Below are positions 41,998 through 53,574 of a stretch of 64,000 nucleotides of DNA, one piece after another. Every line of letters starts with the position of its first letter. Position 1 is the stretch's first letter. The notes under the pieces are model-generated. The model was given only the letters and a program-made list of their open reading frames with translations. It did not search any database and was not told the origin of the DNA. Origin of the DNA: Zizania palustris (lineage: Eukaryota; Streptophyta; Magnoliopsida; Poales; Poaceae); NCBI GenBank assembly GCA_019279435.1, contig JAAALK010000086.1:1488001-1552000 (forward strand). Direction: 5' to 3'. The position numbers and the translations under genes are program-made.

Positions 41998-43281
41998 ATG
42001 GCCGATAACCAGAACACCGGGTCCAACAATGGAGAAGGGGCCAGCAATGGTCTGCCTGGAAGTGTTGTGCCCAACTGGGGCGCAACGGGCCAACGTCAGA
42101 CTAGGCCACCATCCGCCAACCATCCCACCTTGGCGGAGATGATGGCAAACCCGAACCAGCTGATCACCGCCCTCCTCACTCAAATGCAGTACCAGCAAGC
42201 ATAGTTGGACCGGCTGCAATAGCAGAACGTGGAGCCCATCCCACGTGCACTAGCCCCCGCACCCGCTCCCCAACTCTCGGAGTTTTTGCGCGTGAAACCC
42301 CCTATATTCTCCAGCACGACCAACCCCATGGAGGCCGGGGATTGGCTCCGGACCATCGGGAAAAAGTTGGACCTCCTCCCCTGCACCGACCGGGAGAGAG
42401 TGGCATTCGCCACTCACCAACTCTAGGGTCCCGTCGTAGAATGGTGGGACAACTACCGTGAGTCCCAACCTAAGGACCACGAGGTGACTTGGGCAGAGTT
42501 CACCATCGCCTTCCACGCCGCCCACGTCCCCACCGTAGTCATCGCGGTTAAGCACCAGGAGTTCCGCGACCTGCAACAAGGAAGCTGGACCGTCATGGAG
42601 TATCTCCATGAATTCAATCGTCTGGCCTGCTACGCGCCGTAAGTGGTGCGGACTGACGGCCTCCGCTAGGCCAAGCTCCTCCGGGGACTTAAGGATGAGC
42701 TGTCCATTCAGCTCATAACCACTGACTACGCCGACTTTCAATGGTTGGTGAATAAAGCACTCATCCAAGAGACTGAGCAAAACAAGTTGGACCTCAAGAA
42801 GAGGAAGATGATTGCGTTCAAGCATCATCAGGAAAACCCTCAGAGGCCCCGCTTCGTCCCTCCACCGCCGACACCCGCCTACCATCCTCAGCCCGTCTTC
42901 AGGCCGCCACACGCTGCTAGTGGATCCAACGCCGATCATCCTCGCCCCGCTCCACCAGCTCCGCCCGCCCAACCGCCGCCCACCGCCAAGGCCCCGATCA
43001 TGAGGGACCGCCACAGAAAGCCGATCGTCTGCTTGAACTGCTGGAAGGAAGGGCACTACTCGCACCAGTGTCCTCACCCCAAGCATCCCCAAGGCGCAGC
43101 ACCCAACCAGGCAGTTCGTGCCCGCGTCAACCACATCAGCGCGGAGGAAGCTCGAGAAGCTCCCGAAGTCATACTCGGTATGTTCACCGCAAATTCCATA
43201 CCTGCTATAGTACTGTTTGACTCTGGAGCAACACACTCCTTCGTCTCGGAGGACTTTGTGAAAACAAACGACTTAGAATGA
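41998..43281 (+). pseudogene. gag: copy C gag and protease
   Basis: ATG 41998 (MADNQNTGSNNGEGASNG). Gag core: NPMEAGDWLRTIGKKLDLLP, EWWDNYRESQPKDHEVTW, MEYLHEFNRLACYAP, GLKDELSIQ. Then HHQENPQRPRFVPPPP (Pro-rich) and zinc knuckle VCLNCWKEGHYSHQCPH (about 43030-43080, CX2CX4HX4C). Protease LFDSGATHSFVSEDF (about 43210). Stops in frame: TAG 42202, TAG 42220, TAG 42424, TAA 42640, TAG 42667, TGA 43279. No frameshift up to 46350. Confidence 0.92.
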
Positions 43282-44970
43282 CTCCCTCTACCCGGCCCCA
43301 TGATGATCGCCACTCCAGGCAAGAAAACCTTAGCTAACTTGTTCATCCCTAAGGTAAGGATAGAAATCCAAGGAGTATTATTCTGGGCCGAGCCAGCCCT
43401 CATCGAATGCACCAGACTCGACCTCATCCTGGGTATGGATTGGTTGATGAAGCACAAGGGAGTGATTGACTACGCCAGCAAGTCCATCACCGTGACCAGT
43501 TCTGGAGGCGAAGCCATCACTTTTCGGATGACCAACCGTGAACCTCGCGAGGTTTACCTTCACTCGCTAGCCTTAGAGGAAGTGCCCGTGGTCAAGGAAT
43601 ACATGGACGTCTTCCCGGAGGACCTGCCAGGGATGCCTCCCAAGCGGGACATCGAATTCAGAATTGAACTTGTCCCCAGGACCACCCCAATATCCAAGCA
43701 CCCATACTGGATGGCCGCTAATGAACTAGCCGAGGTTAAGAGCAATATTGAGGACCTAGAACAGAAAGGGTACATCTGACCGAGTACTTCACCCTAGGGT
43801 GCACCAGTTATCTTCGCCATGAAGAAGGACAAGACCAAGAGGATGTGCGTGGACTATAGAGCCTTGAACAATGTGACCATCAAGAACAAGTACCCACTGC
43901 CTCGGATCGACGACCTGTTCGATCAACTGAAGGAATCCTCGGTGTTCTCCAAGATCGACCTTAGGTCAGGTTATCACCAGCTAAGTATTAGGGAAGAAGA
44001 CATCCCCAAGACTGCCTTCACATCCCGCTACGGACTTTATGAGTATACGGTGATGTCGTTCGGACTCACGAATGCCCCGGCCCTCTTCATGAACATGATG
44101 AACAATGTATTCATGGAGTTCTTGGATAAGTTCATCGTGGTATTCATCGACGATATCCTCGTCTACTCCAAGACAAAGGGAGAGCACGAGACTCACCTCT
44201 GGCTGACCCTCGGAAAGCTAAGGGAGCAGCAATTGTATGCCAAATACAACAAGTGCGAGTTTTGGTCGTCCGAGGTGAAGTTCCTCGGCCATGTCATATC
44301 TGCCAGAGGAATAGCAGTGGACCCCACTACCATTGAAGCAGTGACCAATTGGCTACAACCGATGGACGTGACTGAGATCCGAAGTTTTCTTGGATTGGCT
44401 GGATACTACCGCCGGTTCATCGAGAACTTCTTAAAGATAGCCAAGCCCATGACCAGACTGCTACAGAAAGAAGTAAAGTTCGAATGGACTCCGCACTGCG
44501 AAGAATGCTTCTAGACCCTTAAGAAAAAGCTCGTGTCAGCCCCAATTCTGACCCTGCCAGACATCCGGAAGGACTTCCACGTCTACTATGATGCCTCTCG
44601 CCAAGGTTTGGGGTGTGTCTTGATGCAAGACAGAAAGGTGATATCTTACACCTCTCGTCAGCTAAGGCTACATGAGCTGAATTACCCGACCCATGACCTA
44701 GAATTGGTAGTCGTGGTTCATGCCTTGAAGATATGGAGACATTACCTTGTGGGAAATCGGTGTGAGGTCTTCACCGACCACAAGAGCCTCAAGTACATAT
44801 TCACTCAACTGGACCTGAACCTCAGACAAAGAAGATGGTTGGAGTTGATCAAGGATTATGACTTGGGCATCCACTATCATCCAGGCAAGGCAAATGTGGT
44901 GGCAGACGCCCTAAGTCGAAAAGGGTATTGCAACGCCATCATGGTGCAAGACCAGGCCCCATTGTTATAG
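43282..44970 (+). pseudogene. pol: copy C pol: RT and RNase H
   Basis: Same frame as gag. GMDWLMKHKGVIDYASKS, VFPEDLPGMPPKRDIEF, then RT: CVDYRALNNVTIKNKYPLP, DLRSGYHQLSIREEDIPK, YTVMSFGLTNAPALF, catalytic FIDDILVYS (44139-44165), KFLGHVISARGIAVDP. RNase H: YYDASRQGLGCVLMQD (D), ELNYPTHDLELVVVVHAL (E), EVFTDHKSLKYIFTQ (D), HYHPGKANVVADALSRKG (D). Stops: TGA 43777, TAG 43795, TAG 44512, TAG 44968. The intact FIDD and RNase H acidic residues show it once was functional. Confidence 0.94.
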
Positions 44971-46469
44971 AAGGAGATGGAAAGGCTGAATATAGGGATC
45001 ACTACCAGAGCATATCTCGCTGCCCTAGAGACCAGACCTGTCTTGATGGACCAGATCTGTGAGACACAAAAGGAAGACCCGGACATCTTGGAGATCCAGC
45101 AGAACATGAGGAAAGGTAAAGCCCCAGGATTCTCCGAGGACGAGGACGATTCCATCTGGTTCGGAAACCGGATATGCGTGCCCGACAAGCTAGAATTGAA
45201 GGCCCTCATCCGTCAAGAGGCCCATGATACCCTATACTCCATACATCTCGGGAGTACCAAGATGTACCAAGACCTAAAGGAAAAATATTGGTGGGTCAAC
45301 ATGAAGAGTGAAATATCTGAGTATGTGGCCAAGTGCGACACATGCCAGCGAGTCAAGGCAGAGCACCAGAGACCTACCGGCTTATTGCAACCCCTCAAGG
45401 TCCCCGAATGGAAGTGGGAAGAAATAGGAATGGACTTCATCACGAGACTACCTAGGATCCAAGCCGGTCATGACTCTATCTGGGTGATCGTCGATTGACT
45501 CACCAAGGTGGCTCATTTCATCCCCGTCATGACAACTTACACCGTCGCAAAATTGGCTGAATTGTACATGACCCGGATTGTGTGCCTTCATGGAGTTCCG
45601 AAGAAGATTGTATCTGACCGAGGGAGTCAGTTTACCTCCAAGTTTTGGAAGAATCTTCAAGAAGAACTTGGCACCCAGCTAAACTTTAGCATCGCCTATC
45701 ATCCACAAACCGATGGCCAAACCGAAAGGGTAAACTAGGTATTGGAGGATATGCTTAGAGCTCGCGCTCTAGACTTTGGCGGAATGTGGGATAAGAACTT
45801 GCCTTATGCGGAGTTCTCCTATAACAACAGCTACCAAGTTAGCCTGCAGATGTCCCCGTTTGAAGCACTTTATGGGCGTAAGTGCAGAACGCCGTTACTC
45901 TGGGATCATACCAGAGAATCGCAGCTATTCGGGACAGATATATTGCGAGAAGTCGAAGAGAAAGTCAAGATCATCAGGGACAGATTGAAGGTAGCCTAGT
46001 CTCGACAAAAGAGCTATGCCGATAATCGACGGAGAGACCTAACCTTTGAGAAGGGCGACTATGTCTATCTCCGAGTCACTCCCCTTCGTGGCACTCAAAG
46101 GTTTAACATGAGAGGAAAGTTAGCGCCCCGCTATGTCGGACCCTTTCAGATCCTCCGACGGCAAGGAGAGGTGGCATATCAGCTAGAACTACCTCCATCT
46201 TTGGCAGGAGTACATGATGTGTTCCACATCTCTCAGCTGAAGAAGTGTCTCCGTGTGCCCATCGAGCAAGATGACCTCCAATAGCTAAATGTCTAGGAAG
46301 ACTTGACCTACATTGAGAAACCCGTCCGGATTCTAGAAACTAAGGAGAGAGTAACAGGAGCCGTGTGGTTCGTTTCTGCAAGGTTCAATGGGACAATCAC
46401 CCCGTTGAAGAAGCCACATGGGAAAAAGAAGATGAGCTAAAAGCCCAATACCCCGAGCTATTCGAGTAA
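44971..46469 (+). pseudogene. pol: copy C pol: integrase and chromodomain
   Basis: HHCC finger: HDTLYSIHLGSTKMYQDL with CDTCQRVKAEHQRP (45230-45370). D,D,E: GMDFITRLPRI, IVSDRGSQFTSKFW, TDGQTERVN (45430-45740). GPFQILRRQGEVAYQLELP and HDVFHISQLKKCL end the core. The chromodomain begins DLTYIEKPVRILE; a one-base loss near 46355 moves the rest (RVVRFCKVQWDNHP-like, EATWEKEDELKAQ) to another frame that ends at TAA 46467-46469. Stops: TGA 45496, TAG 45736, 45997, 46282, 46294. Confidence 0.92.
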
Positions 46470-46498
46470 CTTTCCAATCTCGAGGACGAGATTCTTTG

Positions 46499-46510
46499 TA
46501 AGGGGGATAG
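46499..46510 (+). other. polypurine tract of copy C
   Basis: TAAGGGGGATAG, three bases before the 3' LTR start TGTAACACC at 46514. Confidence 0.9.
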
Positions 46511-46513
46511 GTT

Positions 46514-49500
46514 TGTAACACCCCAAATTTTCAGAGAAAATAAAAATCCTATTTATTATATTTTCTGGAAATGATTCACTTTGAAATACCTTTAATACCC
46601 TTATAGGCTTAAATGAACTAGAACCTAGATGAAATATCCAAACCAGAGGCTAGAAAATTTTTTATATGATCCCAAGGCCAAGATATATTTTTGAGAATTT
46701 TTACAAATTTTTATCACCCTTGGAGGCAACACAAACATTTTAAATCAATTTCAACAATTAAATTTATTCAGAAAAGTATTTAAACAGTAACGGCCCCCCT
46801 CCCCCTCTTCTACCTCCACCAGCCAGCCTAGCCCACTCCCTCCCCGTGCCCGCACTGACAGATGGGCCCCATTAGTCAGTGACCTCCTCCCTCCGCGCGC
46901 TCGCGCCTGATGCCTCGGCCCCACCTGTCGGTCGCGTCCCGTTGCCTCGCCCTCGCCCCGCGCCCGCTGACCGGTGGCCCCCGCCTGTCAGATCCGTTGT
47001 ACCCGTGAGATCCGCCCTCAAATCCTCCCCTCGCCGGACGGAGCCCTAACTCACCTCGGATCCGCTGCCCCTGACCCCCTCCCCCCGAATTAAGCCCGAC
47101 ATTCAAACCCCCGTGCCCCGCTGACCGTTCCCCCCTTTATTCCACGCGTCGTCGTCCCAGATCAAGCGCGTGCATGCACGGAAGGAGCTCGCCGGCGTTG
47201 ATGAGAGGTTTTACTCTCGGTCTCCCTAGATTGTGCCCCCTCTTCCCCCACCGGTGCCCCTATTTAAACCCTACGCCTCCACCGCGTCCAGCCCGCACGT
47301 CCCTTCGCACTTAGGCTGAACAGAACGCCCGCGACACCCGTTTTAACGCTACACCGCCGCCCCTACTCTAGTCACTGCTCGCCGTCGCTAGAGTCCCTCT
47401 CCGTCCTCGACGACCACACCGCTGTGAACACAGGCGCCACCCCGACCTCGGCCACCACTCCATCGCCGACGAACCCCGCCAGAACTCCACCGCTGACGAG
47501 GACCCGAACATCTTCGCCGCCCCCGCTCATCGCCGGCCACACTCCGACGACCTTTTGCCTTGCCAATGGTACCCTCGTGTTCCCCGTAGTCCCTTCTTTC
47601 CATTTTAGCCCTTAGGATCCATCGCCGTCACTCGCCGTGGCCCCTAGCCCGCTCGCCGTCGCCGGAGAAGACGACCGGCACGTGTAAAATACCCGTGCCG
47701 TGTCAGATTCGATCGCGACCGTGCGATTATGATCGGATGGTGTAGGCTATACCACGTGGATGATTTAATCGGATCATTTGGATCTCAGCGAAGGGGTACG
47801 TCTTAATCCTGTGCGTCCATTTTCACTTTAAACCCCCGCCTCGCCCGTGACTGCTCGATTGAGGAGCCATGCTGAAGAGCGTGGGCCTCATGGCTCTAGA
47901 TGTGATGAGTCATTATTAACGATAGTCAAAGAGGACTAAAAAGAGAGAGAAAACCTGCCGCGTTTGGGCCGCGTGTGACTCAGGTAAACGGGCAGCGAGC
48001 GACTGTCGGGCAGAGGGGCCGCGAAGTCGGGCTGGCCCAATCCGGGTACATGGGCTAGGAGCAGCAAAGGATCCACTGGGATGTTGATCAGGATTGACTC
48101 AGGTACATGGGCGTCAAGTGATTGCCGGGCTGAGAGAGCTGCGGAATCAGGCCAGCCCAATCCGGGTACCTAGTGCAAAGTCGGTGGATGCTTTGTCAGT
48201 TTCGGCATAAAACTGATGATCGCTGATCTCGCATCGGACTGTTCAGAGGCGAAGCCGTAGTCTCTACGAAAGCTCCGCTTCCGGATAAGTCATCTGTAAA
48301 TAGGAGTTTACTATTTTGTCCTTAGGCCCACAGTCAGTCAGTTGAGTCTGTAAAAATATCCTAAGGGCAGTTTGGTCTTTTCCTTTTCTTTCAGCGTCTG
48401 TAAAAAACCCTAAGGGTCTGGTGGAATATTCCTAGGCTATTGGGCTGCCTATTAATAGGGCCCCAATCCCTAGGGTTAGGGTTACCCATTCTGTAATTCA
48501 CTTTAATCCAGCACTAAAGTTTGGGTCACTTTTGGCTTTGTCCTGTTTCCTCCCGTGAGAGCGCCGCCGCATTCTGTGCTTGTGTTCTTCACGAGTTCTT
48601 TCTCTTCGTGAGTTTTGCTCTCTGATTCACAGAACGTCCATGTGTGAAGTTGTTTTTATTCATCTCGATTTGCGTGCTTTCGTTGTGCTTATGCATGCCG
48701 GGATTTTAAACTGTGATTTGTGCACTGGGAGTATTTTATTTGTTTCTGTTCTTCAGCTGCGTCCTTTCTTCGAGTAAATTTTTGTTTGAATCTGTGATGC
48801 CTATGGCGCTGTAGCCTGCAGTCTTTGGACTGGCCGATCTAGGCTCTTGTCAGCCGCCTGGAAGAATGTATTCTATTGTTTTTCTTAGTATGGCGTTCTG
48901 ATCAAGAGCTCTGCACTCAAGTCCTTCTGTCAAATCACTGGCGTGGGTCCCACAGAGTGAAATTGCTAGACTTCGATGGTTATTCTGTAGGCTTCGAAGT
49001 CTCCTCTTTTGAAGCATACTTTGATTCCTGACCTCTGCTTTTGTGAACTCTGGTCCGAAGCTAGCATTGTGAAGGTACTCCGGAATACAAGCTTTGACAG
49101 TGCCTTTGTGATTTTTATGTGCAAGCTTCGCTACAGGCTTCGAACTACTTTTTGCTCTGCAAAGAAAGTACTACTTGCAAAGCCCTGCTGGTGCTATGTT
49201 TAGCTTCGCTGTTTATTGCTTGAGATCTCTGATTCGAAGCTAGACTCAGTTCGAAGGGTGTTGGTTTACTTTGTCTTCGAAGTCCCCCTCTGAACTGCTT
49301 TGGCTTTGTCTGTTCAGAGTAGATAAGTTTTTGTTCGAAGTTTGACTTGCGAAGTGTGCTGCAAAGCAGGCTTCGGTCAGAATTCACTAAAGTCTTCGAA
49401 GTATTTGCGAGGGTAGACTTCGCTCGTACGAAGTCCCTACTGAGACAGGCTTCAACTTTTCTGTTTCGCTTCGAAGTTATTTTCTCCTGTGTTAAGCTAC

Positions 49501-51716
49501 GAATCTTCGAAGTGTGTTTTCTTTTGAAGCAGGCTTCGACAGCAACATACTTCTGGTGGTTTTCTTTTTCTGCTATCCCTGGTTCAAAGCGAAGCTTCGA
49601 TTTGTGCGCTGTTACCTGCGAAGCTACTTCGTTCCGAAGTAGGCTTTGCACATTTGCTACACACGTCAACAACCCTCGCACGACTCCTCCGAACAGGCTT
49701 CGACTTCATCAGTCTTCGACAAAGGACCTTGAAGCAGACTCTGGCACAACTTTCACAGGCTTCAACGTTGCAGGCTTCGTCAAGTACCGAACTGGAGACA
49801 ACCTTGAACAGTAACCTCTCATCTCTTTTAATATACACTCGGAGTTTTTGCAGTGATGATTTACTTCTGAGAACCTTGATCTGCCCATGTTTTAAATGAT
49901 TTGTTACTCTGCCTATTAGCACTGTGTTGGTGTCTTTTCAATTAGGAGACCAGTTGTTGTTAGGCTAGATCTTTTAGGACTCTGTTGATCTTTTCATTTT
50001 TCACTGCTTAGTCTGTTGAGGTGCGTTGGGTATTGGGAGCAGGTCATTGATTCGAAAAGAATTTTTTAGGCGACCATTCACCTCCCTCTGGTCGCTACTT
50101 TCGGTCCTACACAGATCGCGATCCAACGACGATCTACGATCCGGCGCATGCGCATAGTGTGCGGGTTCACGGTGGATTCGATTCACCGTGGACCGACAAC
50201 TGTTTTGGGTTTAATTTAAATTCCAGAAATAGTTTTAAACTTCTAAAATTCATATCTTGCTCATTTTAACTCCAAAATTAACCATTTCAATTCCAGAAAA
50301 TTCATAATTTTATTCTCTACATGTTTGCACAATAAAAACAATAGGTTAATTTTGAGTGTTTTATGTTTATTTAATAAAGTATTCAAATGAACTTTAGGAT
50401 AAACTCAAAATGTGTCCATTTCAACTTTAGGAAAATTTATCTTTTATTCTCTCCTTATTAGTGTAATAGAAACAATAGGTTTACCCTAAACTTTTATTTA
50501 TTAATTAGTTGGAAGTTTGATACACATTAGAATACATTTTTATTCCTTTTTAGAAAGTCCTTAACTCACTCAAAAATTCATTTTAAAAAAACATTCCTAT
50601 AACAATTTCAGAAGCTTAATAACTTTATTTTCCTTGATTCAACCCAATCCAAACTTATATGCCTGTTATGTGATTTTTGGATTGTTTAATTAAATGTTAC
50701 GTTTATTTCATTCGTATCGAGAAGACTACGACGCCGTCGAGGAGCCGGAATACTTCCCGGAAGTCCCTCCCTCGCCTTTCGCTAAACAAGCCCGGGGCAC
50801 TATAAGGACCTGTCTGCAGGATCTGTTGCAATACACTTCTGTACTAACCACAAGTCTAGTGGGTAAGTCCTAACTAAGGTATGGAGTGTTCCAATCGGAG
50901 GCACCACTTAGAGATGGGTCAAGCAGCACCTGCAGGTGGCTTGTACCGACATGGTGCAAAAGGGGGTGCGACGTTAGCCGGGATGCGGCCTGGCACGCCG
51001 ACGAAACCTAGAGTGGGTGATTATCGCTTGGAGCATTTCATGCTGAGGTTTTGGCACGAGTTCCCGTGGTATGGGTCATCTCGTTACACTTTGGTGTTTG
51101 GGTTGAGTGCGTGCCTTGTGGGTACAGTGGTACACCTCTAATCAGAGTCTTAAATCTTTTCGAAAAGCCAAGCCCACAGTCAAGGGCGGGTTGCGTGACA
51201 TCCCACAGTTAGTTTACTTTTACAAGTGTGCATGATGAATTGACATGCAAGGACTGTTGAGCGAGGAGGTAAAACGTACTCCTCGAGTTAGATGGCACTA
51301 CATTGTTCATGTTTAATATTTTGCATGATTAAACTTGACTACAGTAAATACAATAACTGAAAAATGTACTTTTCCGCACATTTAGCCATTATCCTTCCTT
51401 TGTTATTATCTTGCATTACTATTGCATTTGCGGTGGCTTGTTGAGTACTTTCGTACTCATACCCGTTGGACAAACACTTCAGAGGCTGTTACTATGAGGA
51501 GGATGGTCTGGAGTAGCGACCCAGTCAAGAAGAAGATCCTGAAGAGGGCGTTCGTCATGCTTTTCAATGTTTATTTTATTTATACTCTTATGTATAATGT
51601 GGTCTGCGTACAACGAATGCTTGCCGTATGTACGTTATTGCATGATGAACCTCTTGTATTATTGTTTTTCTTTAGAAATTCAATAATGTTCCGATTTGGT
51701 AAATCGGGGCGTCACA
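46514..51716 (+). repeat. 3' LTR of copy C, interrupted
   Basis: Starts TGTAACACCCCAAATTTTCA and ends AATCGGGGCGTCACA. The SIRE-type solo LTR at 47860-50111 splits it after ...CTGCTCGAT. Without it, the LTR is about 2.9 kb, close to the 5' LTR. Confidence 0.93.
47860..50111 (+). mobile_element. solo LTR of a SIRE-type copia (2,252 bp)
   Basis: Starts TGAGGAGCCATGCTGAAGAG and ends CTACTTTCGGTCCTACA. The same ends occur (on the opposite strand) in the LTRs of the copia at 13855-24778. The conserved TGTGATGAGT lies about 50 bases in. Flanks TCGAT (47855-47859) and CAGAT (50112-50116) match at 3 of 5, an eroded TSD that fits the uninterrupted sequence in the sister LTR (CGATCGCGATC). Very rich in CTTCG/CGAAG between 49000 and 49800. 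ORFs in it are chance frames. Confidence 0.88.
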
Positions 51717-51721
51717 GGAAC

Positions 51722-52902
51722 CCACCATGCTAACATACTAAACCATAACTCTAAGACCAATAGAATTCTAGGGATGACAGAGTAACGAGGATCATATAAT
51801 AGAATCCAAATCTCTACGACTCGTTTTTATCCTATAGCAGTTATGTCGATACATTGGACACTATTTAATAATAATACTATTATGGTGACAAGGAGTCTTT
51901 GGCTCAATAGCATGGCTTGGGTTTGCACTTCAAGGTCGGGGATCCAAATAAATATAATGTAAGGCTTTCAATTTGAATAATGCATTTATACCCTACGGGT
52001 TTTAGCAATATTTTAAGAAAACTAGGTTTAATATGCTCAAAAATTAGTTTGGTGACTTGCCTTGCTCAGCAAATGGTGATGGTGGAACTTCCGGGTAGTA
52101 CTTCGACCCTTCGATGGCGTCGTAGTCTTCGCGGCACACAAAACGAGAACAACAACAAACAATTTAAACTTACAGAGATAAACAGTACAATCATTTTCAT
52201 TTAAAAGGGCTAAAGCTGTAGAAAAATAGAAGAGAGGCTTTCTAAAATTGAAATGATGAAATTTGGAGTTAAATGGGGTAAATATGAATTTTAAAGTTTA
52301 AAACAATACTCTTGATTTTATTTTGAATGATAAACAATACAAACATGTCCTTATTGTGCGCGTGGGCCGGATCCAGATCACCCGTCGGATCGAGATCAGG
52401 CAGCCACAGAATGCACTAGTGTTTTAAATGAAAACCAATGGCTGAGATTAAAACACCCGAATCGGTACGGATCTACGACCCAGATTTAATGAAGATTCAA
52501 GGGCCGAGATCATGCGATACCCTTTTGATTAGATGAGTGGTCCAGATCGAACCCGAGCGGGTTTTAATCTCGACCGCTCGAATCAGATCAAGCGGCAGAG
52601 GTTGAATCCGACATGGCACGGTTAATTACCTGTGCCGGTCTTCTTCTCCAGTGACAGTCGAGGGGTGGCGATGGGCTAGCAGCGACGGCGATGGCCGGTG
52701 GTCCTAACGGAGTACAGAAATGGAAATGGGGCAGTGAGGGGAGCATGACGGTACCGATGTGGGGGCCTAAGGTCGTCGGGTTGTGGTCGGCGATGAGCGG
52801 AAGCGGTGGGAGCGTTCGTATCCTCATCGACGATGGAGCTCTGGCAGTCTTTAGAGGGAACATAGGGGTGGTCGGGCTTGGGGAAGTGACATCGGTCACG
52901 TT
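51722..52902 (-). repeat. 5' LTR of copy A, right piece
   Basis: Continues from CCCACCATGC, the uninterrupted form of the copy C target. Matches 29146-30205 of the 3' LTR until CGGTCACGTT. The remaining ~940 bp of the LTR is missing, replaced by the CRM-like element. Confidence 0.88.
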
Positions 52903-53574
52903 TGATGGGGGACTGGTCCTGATCTTCCGCTAGGTAAAGGATAAACTTGGGTTGGTGGAGAATCTCGACGTTGGCGATCCAAGGCTCCGGTTCGGCGGAT
53001 CAAACCTTGCAATCGTTACACCACTGTCTCCGTTGGTTATCAACCACGCAGAACGCGATTGACCTCGCCACGAAGGCTAATTCCTGCAAGCGAATCCAAG
53101 AACACAAGCAAAAACAGGAAGGATACAAATCGAATGCCAAATCACAGACAAACGAAGATAAGGTGAGGTTTCACAAATGCCAATGCAGCAGTCAATCGGT
53201 CCGGTGCAAGAGGCGGGATCTAAACACAACAGTGTAGATGCAAACAAAGAAAAACCTGACCCTAGCGGCGGCTGGCGTGAGAATATATAGGGCGGCGGCC
53301 TGTGGAAGGCGAACAGACACAGGCTGTGGGCTAGAAGACGTACAGACTCAGACTATGGGCCAACACGGCCCAGTTCTGTCACGCAGTACTGTTTTAAATA
53401 CACAGGATGACTCGAGACTCCAAATGAGGTGAAACCAATGGCAAACGATCCGTCTTCTCCTCAGCTTTCCAAAAAGTCAAAGAACGCGCCAATCGGACTT
53501 CGTATGAGGAAGTTATGCCCATTTTGGTGCAGGGTGGTTGATGTAGTCCGAACCAGCGAATTCTTGACTTCAAA
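52903..53574 (-). repeat. 3' LTR of the CRM-like element (right boundary uncertain)
   Basis: Plus left end TGATGGGGGACTGGTCCTG is the minus end ...CAGTCCCCCATCA of an LTR (TG...CA). A TATATA box on the minus strand (53283-53290) with GCC-rich flanks and untranslated-leader-like downstream sequence fits a promoter. The LTR start to the right is not identifiable without its partner; it lies somewhere in 53450-53570. Confidence 0.5.

Larger units (their letters stand above)
37971..51716 (+). mobile_element. complete Tekay-like Ty3/gypsy element, copy C, TSD GGAAC
   Basis: Flanked by identical GGAAC (37966-37970 and 51717-51721). 5' LTR 37971-40874, PBS 40878-40889, orf0 41014-41790, gag-pol 41998-46469 in one frame, PPT 46499-46510, 3' LTR 46514-51716 with a SIRE-type solo LTR inside (47860-50111). 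Both LTRs share the loss of about 369 bp compared with the solo LTR at 9228. Inserted in the 5' LTR of related copy A in opposite orientation. Dead: about 15 in-frame stops but almost no frameshifts. Confidence 0.97.
28629..52902 (-). mobile_element. Tekay-like Ty3/gypsy element, copy A, with two insertions in its 5' LTR
   Basis: Minus-strand order: 5' LTR (52902 back to 35662, split), iMet PBS, orf0, gag, protease, RT, integrase with chromodomain, PPT, 3' LTR (28629-31143). RNase H is missing. The 5' LTR contains solo LTR 36175-37412 and complete element C (37971-51716). It is truncated on the right at about 52902 by the CRM-like element. Its LTR ends, PBS offset and gene set are those of element C, with opposite orientation. 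Long LTRs with an orf0 before gag recall the rice RIRE3/RIRE8 families (from memory). Confidence 0.9.

Noticed and set aside
42250..43236. 328-codon minus-strand ORF over copy C gag
   Set aside because: Antisense shadow of gag; residues such as GVGSTSSVWRPEDG have no family pattern.
49145..49814. 178-codon (minus) and 155-codon (plus) ORFs in the SIRE-type solo LTR
   Set aside because: Within a non-coding LTR, on both strands, caused by CTTCGAAG-rich composition.
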